Under the pieces are notes generated by a model, which was not told the DNA's origin, did no database searches, and saw nothing but the letters and a program-made list of their open reading frames with translations. DNA of 64,000 bases from Sipunculus nudus (lineage: Eukaryota; Annelida; Sipuncula; Golfingiida; Sipunculidae), in assembly GCA_026874595.1 (NCBI GenBank), contig CM049311.1, positions 48,489,676 to 48,553,675 of the forward strand, given 5' to 3'. Below are positions 1 to 12,200 of this stretch, piece after piece. Both the position numbers and the translations under genes were made by a program. The first letter of the stretch is position 1. Every line of letters starts with the position of its first letter.

Positions 1-993
1 CAGTTTTAACATCAGACACAAAAGTGCTCTAAATCAGTTGCAAGTGATACAAGCTTTACTGGCTGAGGGGAAGGGTAGTGCTTTTTTTTAAGTCCATCCG
101 AGTGCAAAAACATCGACCTAAATTGTTGCTCTTACATGCGTGCTAGATCTCCAATACGGTTGATTTTCTAAAACTGAGGTTTAGCATTAATAAAAAAATC
201 ACTTTATAAATTTATAAAACTACCGCAAGTGTACTCGGTGAATGAACTTAAGAAGGCATTTTAAGCTTTCAGCATTCATAACCATGTGGAATAAAATATA
301 TGATGAAAGCTGTTTTGTTGTTTTTATTATTATCATGATTATTATCAATGTTGCTGATACCCCAAACTCCAATGCAGCTAGATCGTGAGGCCCCTATAGC
401 TGGAATCATGCATATAAGGACAGTTCGGCTAATTACCTCTACATAAATCTATAAATATTTAACTTAATTGGTATAATTATAATTGTTATTATTATTTTTA
501 TTATTATTATTCAAAAAGGAAGGTACCCCAAACCCCCAGTTGGTTTGTGAGGCCCCTACAGTTGGACTGCGTCCAGACAACTCGGTTGATAAACTCTATA
601 TAATTCTCTGTAATATAACACTTAACTGGTTCTGCTCAACATGAATAAAACTGCTGGCACATTGTGGTACAGCAACATTCATGCATGTGCATTATCAATT
701 GAACCAGTTGTTGTACCTTAATTGATATATGCGGGTAAAGTATACTAAAGAATCGTCGTGAAATGGGAATGAAAAGCCTGCATGAAATGTGCCTACTGAT
801 GTTGTGTGCAGGTCTCCATAGAAACAACCATGCAGGAATACGATATATACGGACTCGTTTATTCAATTGACATTGTTGACATTGCTCCCACGAAACAGTA
901 CTGTAGTCCCAACAGATAAAGTCAAACTAACTGTACATTAATAAATTATATATATATCCTAGACTAAGACTTGTACTCTGACTTATAGATAAA
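1..993. other. Intergenic DNA, no gene seen
   Basis: AT-rich DNA with short ATT/TTA runs near 325-510 and no open frame of convincing length or composition. Two similar short blocks near 355-425 and 520-580 (both with 'ACCCCAAAC' and 'GAGGCCCCTA') look like a small diverged direct repeat. Nothing further is supported. Confidence 0.6.
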
Positions 994-3902
994 CAAGTGG
1001 CCCACGGGCCATGACGCTCAGCTGAATTCAAGGAATGTTGAACAATGAGCAAAATGACTGCCAGAGTGCAAACAAATCATGAATTTTGTGAAAAGTCCTT
1101 AGAAATGGGTTTCAATGGGCTTTTGGACCGATGACAACTTCATTTGAAGGTCTCATAAATAGAAAAAAATGCGTAAAAATTTGAAAAAAATACAGGGAGT
1201 GCCACCAGTCTGCAGGAACTGATGAAACACTCCATGATCAATATATGTCCAAAGAATCATGGCTATCAAGGCATTAGTTATTCAGACACTGGAACTTTTG
1301 TTTGTATCAAATTTTTAATTATTCTTGGGGGTATTTATGAGCCCTATAGCTCGGAGAATATGGGTAACAGAAACCTAATTTCAGGTTTCCAAGGAGATTT
1401 TTCATTAGTCTCCCTGGATGTCAAGTAAGAAGATTCTAGGTACAGCAGTTACAGTTTGTAGCATGTTAACAGATGACCACTTCATTTGAAGGTCTCATAA
1501 ATAGAGAAAAAATGCCTAAAAAATTGAAAAAAATACAGGTGGTGCCACCAGTTTGCAGGAACTGATGGAACACTCCATGATCAATATGCCTGCAAAGAAT
1601 CTTGGAGATCACTGCATTGGTTATTCAGATACTGGAGTTTTGTATCAAATTTTTAATTATTCTGAGGGGTACTTACTACGAAGGATATGGGTAACAGAGA
1701 CCTAATTTCATGTTTTCACAGAGACTTTTCATGAACCTCCCTTGATGTCAAGTTAGAAGAATCTAGGTCCAGCGGTTACGATTTGTGCCCTGTTAACAAA
1801 TGACAGCTTTTTTGAAGGTCTCAAAAATAAAGAAAAAATTTCGTAAAAATTGAAAAAAAATACAGATGGCGCCACCAGTTTGCAGAAACTGATGGAACAT
1901 CCCATGATCAATATTCATGCAAAGAATAATGGTGATCAATGCAGTAGTTATTCAGAGACTTGAGTTTTTGTATCAAATTTTGCATTATTCTGGGGGGTAC
2001 TTCGGAGCCCCATAGCTCCAAGGATATGGGTAACAGAGACCTAATTTCAGGTTTTCAAGGAGATTTTTCATGGACCTCCCTGGATATTAAGTTAGAAGAT
2101 TCCAGGTCCAGTGGTTACGATTTGTGACCTGTTAACAGATGACAGTTTCATTGAGGTTTGAAAAAAAAGAGAAAAAAATTTGCAAAAATTTGAAAAAATA
2201 CAGGTGGCGCCACCAGTCTGCAGGAAGTGATAGAACATCCCATGATCAATATTCATGCAAAGAATCTTGGTGATCAATGCAGTGGTTATTCAGATACTTG
2301 AGCTTTTGTATCAAATTTTGCATTTTTCTGGGGGATACTTCAGAGCCCCGTAGCTCTAAGGTTTTGGGTAACAGAGAACTTATTTTCAGTTTCCAAGAAG
2401 ACTTTTCATTGGCCTCTCTGCATGTCAAGAGAGAAGATTCTAGGACCAGCCGTTATGATTTGTGCCCTGTTATAAGATGACCGCATCTTTTAAGGTATAA
2501 AAAATTGAGAAAGAAAATTGTAAAATATAGAAAAAATACAGGTGGCGCCACCAGTCTGCAGAAACCGATGAAACACTCCATGATCAATATCCATGCAAAG
2601 AATCATGGTGATCAATGCATTAGTTGTTCAGATATTTGAGTTTTTGTATCAAATTTTCATTATTCTGGGGGGTACTTCAGAGCCCCATAGCTTGAAGAAT
2701 CTGGGTAACAAAGACCTAATTCCAGGTTTCCAAGGAGACTTTTCATGGGCCTCTCCGCATGTCAAGATAGAAGATTCTAGGTCCAGTTGTTACAATTTGT
2801 GCCCTGTTAACAGATGACTGCATCTTTTAAGGTCTCAAAAAAGAGAAAACAATTCGTGAAATTGGAAAAAATACAGGTGGCGCCACAAGTCTGCAGAAAG
2901 TGATGGAACATCCCATGATCAATATTTATGCAAATAATCATGGTGATCAATGCAGTAGTTATTCAGATACTTGAGCTTTTGTATCAAAATTTTAATTATT
3001 CTGGGGGGTACTTCACAGCCCCATAGCTGGGAGAATATGGGTAACAGAGATCTAATTTCTGGTTTCAAGGAGTATTTTTCATGGACCTCCCTGGATATTA
3101 AGTTCGATGATTCCAGGTCCGGTGGTTATGATTTGTGCCCTGTAAACAGATGACAGTTTCATTGCAGGTCTGAATAAAAAGAAAAAAATGCGTAAAAATT
3201 GGAAAAAATACAGGTGGCGCCACCAGTCTGCAGGAAGTGATGGAACATCCCATGATCAATATTCATGCAAAGAATCATGGTGATCAATGCAGTAGTTATT
3301 CAGATACTAGAGCTTTGTATCAAATTTTCCATTATTCGGGGGGGGGGGGGGGTAATTCGGAGCCCCATAGCTCGAAGAATATGGGTTACAGAGACCTAAT
3401 TTCAGGTTTCCAAAGAGACTTTTTATGGGCCTCCCTGCATGTCAAGAGAGAAGATTCTAGGTCCGGTCATTACGATTTTGCCCTGTTAACAGATGACCGC
3501 ATCTTAAGAGGTCTCAAAAATAAAGAATAAAATTCGTAAAAATCGAAAAAATACAGGTGGCGCCACCAGGCTGCAGAAACTGATGAAACATTCATGATCA
3601 ATATCCGTGCAAAAAAATCATGGTGATCAATACAACAGTTGTTCAGTTACTTGAGCTTTTGTTTCAAATTTTTCATTATTCTGGGGGGTACTTCGGAGCC
3701 CCATAGCTCGAAGAATATGGGTAACAGAGACCTTATTTCAGGTTTCCAAGGAGATTTTTATGGACCTCCCAGGATACCAAGTTAGAAGATTCCAGGTACA
3801 GCGGTTAAGATTTGTGCCCTGTTAACGGACGGCCGGACGGCAGGACGGACGACGGACAAAGAGTGATCGCTATAGCTCAGATGACTTTCAGTCAGCTGAG
3901 CT
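994..3902 (-). mobile_element. Pearl-like / Helentron-associated non-autonomous element (HINE-like), minus strand
   Basis: Read on the minus strand, the head at about 3902 is AGCTCAGCTGACT followed by a near-palindromic AGTCATCTGAGCT, then a GTCC-type microsatellite (3828-3862, seen here as GGAC). The tail at 994-1030 holds a palindromic GGCCCGTGGGCC preceded by CAGCTGAGCGTC. The head and tail share the subterminal inverted repeat GCTCAGCTG. T (or A) tracts flank both ends, as expected for insertion at TT. Other copies with the same ends lie at 8449, 17969, 25346, 26066 and 50665. No transposase or helicase frame is present. The assignment to the pearl/HINE class is inferred from structure; the repeated ends are directly visible. 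Confidence 0.8.
1195..3830 (-). repeat. Core tandem repeat, about 8 units of about 335 bp
   Basis: The landmark 'GCCACCAGTCTGCAG' (with variants) recurs at about 1201, 1543, 1871, 2208, 2546, 2882, 3217 and 3560. Each unit holds a GGTGGCGCCACC-type palindrome, a CATGATCAATAT block and a TCTAGGTCCAG block. Short frames of 60-97 codons recur because the unit is repeated, and they are interrupted by stops and frame shifts between units, so they are not treated as genes. One unit carries a 15-base G run at 3338-3352. Confidence 0.85.
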
Positions 3903-6054
3903 AAAAAACTTTCTCACATACTTTGAAGACTTATATTTACATGTTCAAACTACCTACAGAATATAACACAAACAAAAAGACTATAATTACCGAGTTTTGG
4001 TTTGGCATCGGAAAATATATGAAATTAAACAGTTAATTAAAAATCATGTGTAAACTTTAACATACAAATACATATTATATTCTCAAATTTCCTTTTAAAA
4101 TTCTTTTAAAAAAGGAGATTTGTGTATTGGCCTCAGACTTGGACTCGGGTTCAAAGTGACTCGAACTCGAAATCCTTTTTTGGGCATGATTGGCCCAGCT
4201 GGCCTTGGACTTGCACCCAGACTCACATGTTGTGGACACTGTATATACTCTGTTACTGCTAAAATGTATGCATATGAACAACACAAAGTTTAATTCATTT
4301 TCAAAGAAATCTCTCAGAATGGGAGATTAGCATTTTTAAATAAATAAGATACCTTTAACAATAAAGTATGGCCTTATAATTAGATGTAATGGTTTCTTTG
4401 AAATAAGCAGCGAAAATCCCGAGGACTCGTTATACTTAATGTTAAGGTCAATGGTGATTCCTTTTTTGCGTACATTATTTGTGTTAATATTGCATAAACT
4501 TTAAGTTAACTGTCGCAATTACAACAATTATTAAATTCTACTCTGTTTATACTTGGACAATAATTTTTCATATCTTGAAATAATTATTTTCCGAATACAT
4601 CCTTTTTATTTCACATGGGCATTTGACTTTTCTTCTCTTGTAGTTAATTGTAAATACAGAGTAATGATTTTATTTGTAGCTGAAAACGATTGTGTTAAAT
4701 TACATGCATGTGATAAATGTGGTATATGTTTGTTTGATCCTGCTAACTCCATTTGCAGAGATAATCAAGATATGTATAAATTAACGTGTGGGCTTCCCAT
4801 CTGGAAATGAGCAAAATATAAAATATTAAACTAATAATAATTATAATAATGATAATTAATATAATAAATATCATCATATAGTATCACAAATACGATGCAT
4901 AAAAAAATTTGAAAAATATAAAATAAACCATGATATCAACATTATAATTAAAATTGGTTGATTAAATTTAAACGTGCTTATCAGTGATAAATTGCTCCTA
5001 GTTAGAGGCTGGTGTTCCATTAAAACCTTTCATACACGATATAGAATAGGCCTACGATTTAACTGTGATATTATAATAAAGTTTAAGCTAACCTGTTTTA
5101 TTTATTTATAGTACCTAAATGATTTAACTTTTTTTTTTATTTTACACCTGTCCACAAAAAAGATGAAATAAACAATTTTTAAAGTAAAATTTGACACCCC
5201 CCCCCCCCCTTCCGTTCATTCTATTCTGCATGTAGCGGCCCCCTGACAGAGGCGGCCTTCGATCAAACAAGCCCAGCGCGGCCAGTGCCGGCTTATAATG
5301 TAGTTCGGGCTATAGTCCATTTTTAACTGAGTGTATTAGGAGGTTAATATTTTGCCTGGTTGCTTCTTTGTAATACTTATTGATATTTATTGAGACGTGT
5401 TTGTCTTATTCTGGACTTCGGATTCGAACTCCAATTCAATAGTACTTTGCCGATTGTGCATTTAACAACCGAAGGTGGCCGGCCCTCAAGTTAAGTATTG
5501 AATAAACAAAGTGTTTCCAAGGGGAGCACCCTCGGCAAAAAATTAACTGAACACTATTTATACCACCAAAGAGAAATATTTATGGATAATGAATATTTAT
5601 TCACTAAATTATATTTTTATATTATTGAAATGATAATGTTTTTCAGTAGAGCGTTTAACATTCCAATGAACAGCAATTTTTTAGTTTGTTTAATAACTTT
5701 ACCTATAGTCTCCCCAAAATTGTATGACCCTATCACCAAAACACATGTACACTCGCAGTTGTCGTGAAGGCTATTATTGTAAACCCAAGTTGGACATGCA
5801 TGCTTGATCAAGGGAACACTCAACACGGCCCAGAAACCCCGATCGCATTCCTTTAGAGTGGAGGTTTCAACCTCCAATAAATTGTAGATAGGTGTCGCCA
5901 TTTATAAGTACACCACGGATCCTGGGAGAAACAATCGGGTTCATCCAAGTTCGGATGACGACGATTCGCCAAGCACACGGCGGCTACACTCAGCCGCGTG
6001 CAGCTCAATTCTGTGAATTCGTATGTGGAATCCGTGACATCAGAAAACAGCAAA
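3903..6054 (+). other. Upstream region and 5' leader of the TRPA1-like gene
   Basis: The stretch has no supported gene. It contains a 13-base C run at 5197-5209 and somewhat GC-richer patches at 5215-5300 and 5890-6050, the latter next to the start codon and therefore the best place for a promoter or 5' UTR. In the frame of the start codon an in-frame TGA lies at 5956, and no ATG occurs between it and 6055. I see no convincing TATA box or initiator, so no promoter is called. Confidence 0.5.
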
Positions 6055-6222
6055 ATGGATGGAGAAATAGATTTGAAGGAGTTTAAACCTCTCACAAGTG
6101 GCGATGAGGAACCTTCCCCGCAAGATGAAGGACAAGATGGAGGGTTTTCTGCTGATGGGGTTGTGCCCGAGCCCCAGACTCATAGCAGTCGACGGTCTCT
6201 TGAAGTAATGACTCTTCATCAG
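6055..6222 (+). CDS. TRPA1: TRPA1-like exon 1 (residues 1-56)
   Basis: The ATG at 6055 has a good context (A at -3, G at +4) and is the first ATG after the in-frame stop at 5956; the GTG at 5998 upstream is not a plausible start. The segment is acidic and low in complexity, starting MDGEIDLKEF and ending EVMTLHQ, and has no ankyrin repeat. The donor CAG/GTAAGG at 6223 is strong and leaves phase 0, matching exon 2. The N-terminus is the least conserved part of TRPA channels, so an alternative first exon cannot be excluded. Confidence 0.85.
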
Positions 6223-9200
6223 GTAAGGTAATAATGACCACGCCCACCCTGTCAATGAGATATCAATAGGCTGAATACATATCTCGGTGGCTGTGGTCGT
6301 ATACATCATGTCTACAGCATTATAAACTACAGGCATTTGCCATCGCTGTGCTATTAACATCAGAATCAGTGGTTGTCTTATGAAAAATGATTTCCCATAT
6401 CATATTACTAGCAAATAATATAATAATAATAACAATATTAATAATAAATAAATAAAATAATTTATAAAATGAATGGTAGAAATATTTAAAAAATTGATAT
6501 ATATGTATATAGGTGGTATGTTCTGTTTTATACATGTACACATAAATATGTATTGTGGTGGGGGTTTGGATTAAAGGGTTGTTTGAGTTTTATATATATA
6601 TTCAATTAAAATTATGAAAACTTTATGTATATATGTTAAAATGATAATTTTTAATGCTTTCAGATTTTTTAAAATTTTTATTTTTATCATTATTAATTTT
6701 ATTTATTATATTATATGTGGGTGTTTTCCCTTGTGTCCTGAGATGGGTGCAGAAATGTAGATTAAACATCTTTGGTTAGCTGAGGGATATAAAACACTCA
6801 TCCAGCCTTCCAGATGCTTAGTAACCATTTTTCCTGACTTCTGATATTTACAGTGTTCTATTTTTAGAATAAATGAGCAAAAACAGCAAGACTTCATGAT
6901 TTCAAAGGGTTCCACTTATTTTGACAATAGGATTATATAATTTTAATGAAAATACATGTGCATCTTCCGTGTCGTGATGTAATGGAATTTTGTTCATAAA
7001 TTGGCAAGTGTTATATATACACATGTTCACAATACTTTAAGAATATTGATATAACCAGTATGAAAAGCCATTTTATTGTTAAGCAGTAAGTTATCTCATA
7101 CAATTATATCAGAATTAATTAATAGATCTTGTTTTAACATAAAAAAGTAGATGGTTTTCTTAATGTTGGCCTGTATATCGACAAATTTTGTGGTTACAAT
7201 AATAGTTACAATTTAGTACTCAAATTGCATATAGTTTTGCAAGTTATGAATTGTTTTCTTGCTGATATGTCCTCACAGATCCTTGCAAAATACCAGTAGC
7301 CAGTCACATGTCTATCATGATGTCTCATGTACAGGTTATACTTTCAATTATTTCAATGTTATGATCTTTATAACAGGGGCCCCGATATTATAAAAAATCA
7401 GACGGTATACTTAATAAAATTAAGACATTTTATTTTAACTAATTTATCATTATATTAAAGCCCTGCTTCCATTTGTTATAAATTATTATTCAATTTATAA
7501 ATTATTATAATTAATATGTATGCAGCATTCCTGATCTCATAAAAATTTGTTTTAAAAAATTCTCACAATGTATACTGTGTTTACAGCAAGTTGATAAATT
7601 CAGAGGTCTGTCAAGAAAATGTAGAACCAGGTATTCCTATGTCTGAGTATGTCAGAATCCCTAAGTTATAGACTTCATTAAGTTAGCAGTGACAACTTCA
7701 ACTAAATACCAACCATGACTACAGACTTGCATGTCATGAATAATAACCATGACTACCACCAACCATGACTACAGACTTGCATGTCATGAATAATAACCAT
7801 GACTACCACCAACCATGACAACAGACTTGCATGTCATGTATAATAACAATCATGCCTGTAAAACAACACAAAGTTTGTCCATGAATCAGGACATCATACA
7901 CATCAAAGAATTATCATACCTTTATCAGCAAGTCACCAAGGCATGGGCACCTGGGGTTCTGAATACTGATAATATTAACATGACTCAAGCCAAATTTCAA
8001 ATTTATGCTTGTAACAAGAAAATGTATTAAGTGTCTAAAACTTTATTTTGGAAAATATACTTTGGTTCTGTTTCTTGGACCTTCACTCTGCCACTTTATT
8101 TTGCAGTAAATTTATCCTTCTGGTTTTCATTACCTCAAGGTCATAACACTATTCCAGTGACCTTTGACCTCTGTGCACTTGATACAGGTCACTCAGTGCA
8201 CATCAGTGAAGGTGGAGGGAGGGATGGGGGCATCCCAATGCAGCAGAACAGCCTAGGCCACTATCTGGACCAATCCATGATTGGTCCAGACTAGATCCCC
8301 AGTCTGGTTCAGTCGGACCTAAATCCTTATCTTAATTAAATACAAAGAGAATGACTTCCTTTGTATTAATTAATCTAAGGTTATAGCCACCCATACCCCT
8401 AATTGAGCTCATGACTGTATTTATACATGTTAACTTCATGTCCTTTTTAGCTCAGCTGACTATAAGTCATCTGAGCTATAGTCGTGGTCCATTGTCCGTC
8501 GTCCGTCCGTCTGTCCGTCCGTCCGTCCGTCCGTCCGTAGATGTGGCACGTTTTGAAACCGTAAGACCTAGGAATCCAAAATTCAGCATAATGTTAGATG
8601 TCCCCAAGATCTCCTACCAAGCCGAAAACTGGGTCTTTGCGACTTCATTCCTTTGAGAAATTAAGGAAAAACCTCAATTTTTTATTAAAAACCTATTTTC
8701 ACACTTCAGGACTGCCTAATATCAAAACCACTCATCTGTTTTTCCTCATATTTCCTATAAATAATCCTCTATATAATTCCTATGTACATGCCAGAAATTA
8801 GGTCTGTATTATATAACTTAAAAAAGTTATGGGCCCAAACATAATGCATTTTGTAAATAATCAGGAAAGAAATTTTATCACTTAACACAAAACTTGTTAA
8901 AGCTAAGCACTTTTTTTCCAGTAATATTACTTTTATTTATCAAAATTAAATTGTATACCCAAAATTAGATCAAAATCTTTTAAATTTTTTTAAAATATTA
9001 GCAAAAATAAAAAATCGGTACCTTAAATTTTGCCCAACTTTGACCATGGCACGTTTTTTTCCTGTAAGTACTGTGGATTTAATTTTCACAGCATGTTTGT
9101 GTTAGCATTTCAACTGTTAACACCAAAAATTTGAAACCAGTTGATCAAAAACTGTAGATTTTATTCAAGTTTTCAAGCACCATGTCACATATTGCTAGTG

Positions 9201-12200
9201 TTATGCAGTTTGCTAGAGCTCAGCTCCCGAGCTTCAGCTCTAAGTTCCTTAAATTTGGCATACAGTTAGATTTCTCCAAAATCCCCTACCATGCCAAGAA
9301 TTTGGTCAATAGGACTTAATTCCTTCGAGATATCAATGAAAAACTTCATTTTTCCATTAAAAACTCGTTGTTACACTTTAAGACTGCCTAATATCAAAAC
9401 CACTGATCTGACTTTGATCATATATAATATACATATTTTTCTATACATTCGCTATGCACATGCCAGAAATGATGTCAGTATTGTGTATTTTTTTAAGTTA
9501 TGGGCCCAAACATAATGCACTTTGTAAAAAATCAAGAAATATATTTACTCCCTTAACAAGGGCATTGCTGAAGCTAGAGATTTTATTGTCAGGGATGTAA
9601 CATTATTTAATCAAGATTCAATTGAATACCCAAAATTAGTTCTGAATTTTTCAAATTTTATAAGTTATTAGTATAAATATAAAATTAGTACCTTAAATTT
9701 TGCCCAACTGTGACCATAGCACGTTTGTTTCCTGAGAGCACTGTTGATATAATTTTCATATCATGCACACATAAGGATTTCAGCTTTTTAGTTTAGAAAG
9801 CTGAAAGAAATTGGCCAAATATTGTAGCTTTTATTAATGTTTTTTATGAGACCCTGTCTGACTTTGGCTCTCTCCAGCCCCTCTTGAGTCACCTGTATGT
9901 TGACCTTGTTGACCTTGTTGACCTTTCATCAAATTATGCACGCTTGAGGCGAGAATCCAGGCAGCTTATGGCCAGCCACAGTTGATCCAGGTGTCCAACC
10001 CAACTCATCTAGTACTTACAACTTAACAATAAACAATAAATTAATAAATTTTTCTTGGTTTTTAATAACAAATTAAAGAAAAATAGAAAAGGAATTTGTT
10101 AGTTTATAATAACAGGAAATTAACTTGCAGTTACTGATGATATAAGAATCTTGTATCGATGGGTAGAATGTCACATATTCCAAATAACACCATGCAGTCA
10201 CCTATGGCATTTTTCAGTTCATTTTTAATGATAAAGAAGTAAATCATATTATTCATTACTTATCATTAGGGATTATATGAAGGAAATTAATGATAGACAA
10301 AGATGCAGTTGATAATATTAATCTAGATTCCTACTGTGTCTAGTGTGTACATTGATGTGAAATTAGTCCAAAATGAATTTTTTACAGTTATTTTTTAATA
10401 TAAATAAAAGCCATAAAACCAGGTACTTATGATCATTATTTAAATGTGTGAATTTTGTATATTCTGGATTCTCAAAATCATTGTTTGGTGAAAACTGAAT
10501 AAATACCAGACATGGTGCAAATACTTTGTAATTGTATTTAAATACGTATATGATTATGTACTCCATTATAAAATTTCTTGCATAAAGAATGGGAATTCAG
10601 GTAAAAATGAAAATATATGAATACTTGTGCAAATACTTTCAAAATGTATTCATGAATGCATTCATGAATATATTCTTTAATATTATTTTAATAATCATAT
10701 CAGTTATATTTCATCTTAAAAAATCATATGATTCTCCTATTATTTTTAATAAAAATTATATTTGGGACAATATTTGTAATTTTTTTAATAAATAGTTAAA
10801 CTCTTATATTTTATGTTCTGCTTATAAGTTATATGGCCAAGTCAAAATCTGTGTGACAATAGCACTCCATTTGTTAATAAAATAAATGAAATCAATCCTC
10901 TTCCCTGTCTCCAAAGATACTATCAAAATCATACATACAACTCATAATACAGCTTATATTTATTACCACACAAAACCAGCATGTGCCTCATTTCTAAAAA
11001 ATATTTTTTTATCATTTAAACAGCTGAGCGTCGTGACCCATAGGTCCCTTGTTTTTTATTGCAAAAACACTGTTAACTTGTTTACATTTATTAGCATGTC
11101 ATTTTCTTTGTTTTAGAAATAGAAATTAATTATATCAATTCATATGGAGTTGACAGATATTGTTGCACTTACCAGTTGTAGCCTACTGTAATATCATTTG
11201 TCTGTATAATATAAATTTTGTTTAAAAAAATTACATAAATTGTATGGAAATTTACAGTTTATGACTTGATTAAATATCAGTCATCTGTCTTTACAATGCA
11301 CTGACTCCATGTTCCTGGGTTATTTGTTCAGTATAAATAAATATAATTTTTATATTTTGAACTAAACATGTATGTAGGGTAAATTCTTTTAATTTGCTGT
11401 TTTATTTAATACAAGTCATAACAGTTTTTATTCATCAAGTTGTTTCTGTCATACTTAACTGATTCATGGTATCTATACATTTATTTGACTAAGACTAACT
11501 CTACTTATTAAAAGTTTTATTTGGCATATCTAAATTTTGTCATGATGAATAACAGATTAAAGTTTATGAGTAGCTAGACCATTTGCCGTTTCAGAAATCT
11601 TCTTGCATCAAAAAACAATATTCTTCTGCCACATGATGATTATCATGTATACACATACCAGTAATGATCTTTTTTTTTTAGTGTCCATAACATTAACATA
11701 GTATTGATATGTTTAGGTTCAGATGATCAGTGTTTTTTCAAGATATATCTGTCATTGTATAAAGAAGAATGTAAGCATTGCTTATCAAACACTTGAGCTC
11801 AGTGCTTATCATATTATGTACAGTATGTATTATACCAGCAAATTCACACTAACAGCAATGAAACCCATAAGTTTATGTGTCATAGCCATCTATCATATTA
11901 CGGATAAATGATATTTCTTGCCAGGGGATTAGTATAGTATTAGCTTAATGATTTCATCATTTCTTCCCATTAATCATCAGCAAGCATTACTTATTTCTCA
12001 GTGAAACTATTCCAACAGAATTTATCCTTCACATTTGGTGTATCCTCATTCTATTATCCTTCCATTTAGAATTTCTCATCAATTCTGTGGAAGTGTCAGT
12101 AGATGTTAACCTGTCATGACATTTCCCTGTATCCTGTTCAACAAGGATGTAAATGAATATAGGAGTGATATTGATAGGATACAGACTGGCAGATCATACA

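Noticed and set aside
1222-3530. Repeated short open frames with a GNRDLISGFQ-like peptide in the core units
   Set aside because: They recur only because the DNA unit is repeated. Stops and indels separate units, start codons vary, and no splice sites or domain are evident. The same peptide appears in every copy of the element at 25-29 kb and 50-53 kb.
5998-6054. Upstream start at the GTG at 5998
   Set aside because: Eukaryotic initiation favours the well-placed ATG at 6055, and there is no ATG in frame before it after the stop at 5956.
8411-8656. Frame with RPSVRPSVRPSV peptide
   Set aside because: It is a translation of the GTCC microsatellite at the head of the element.
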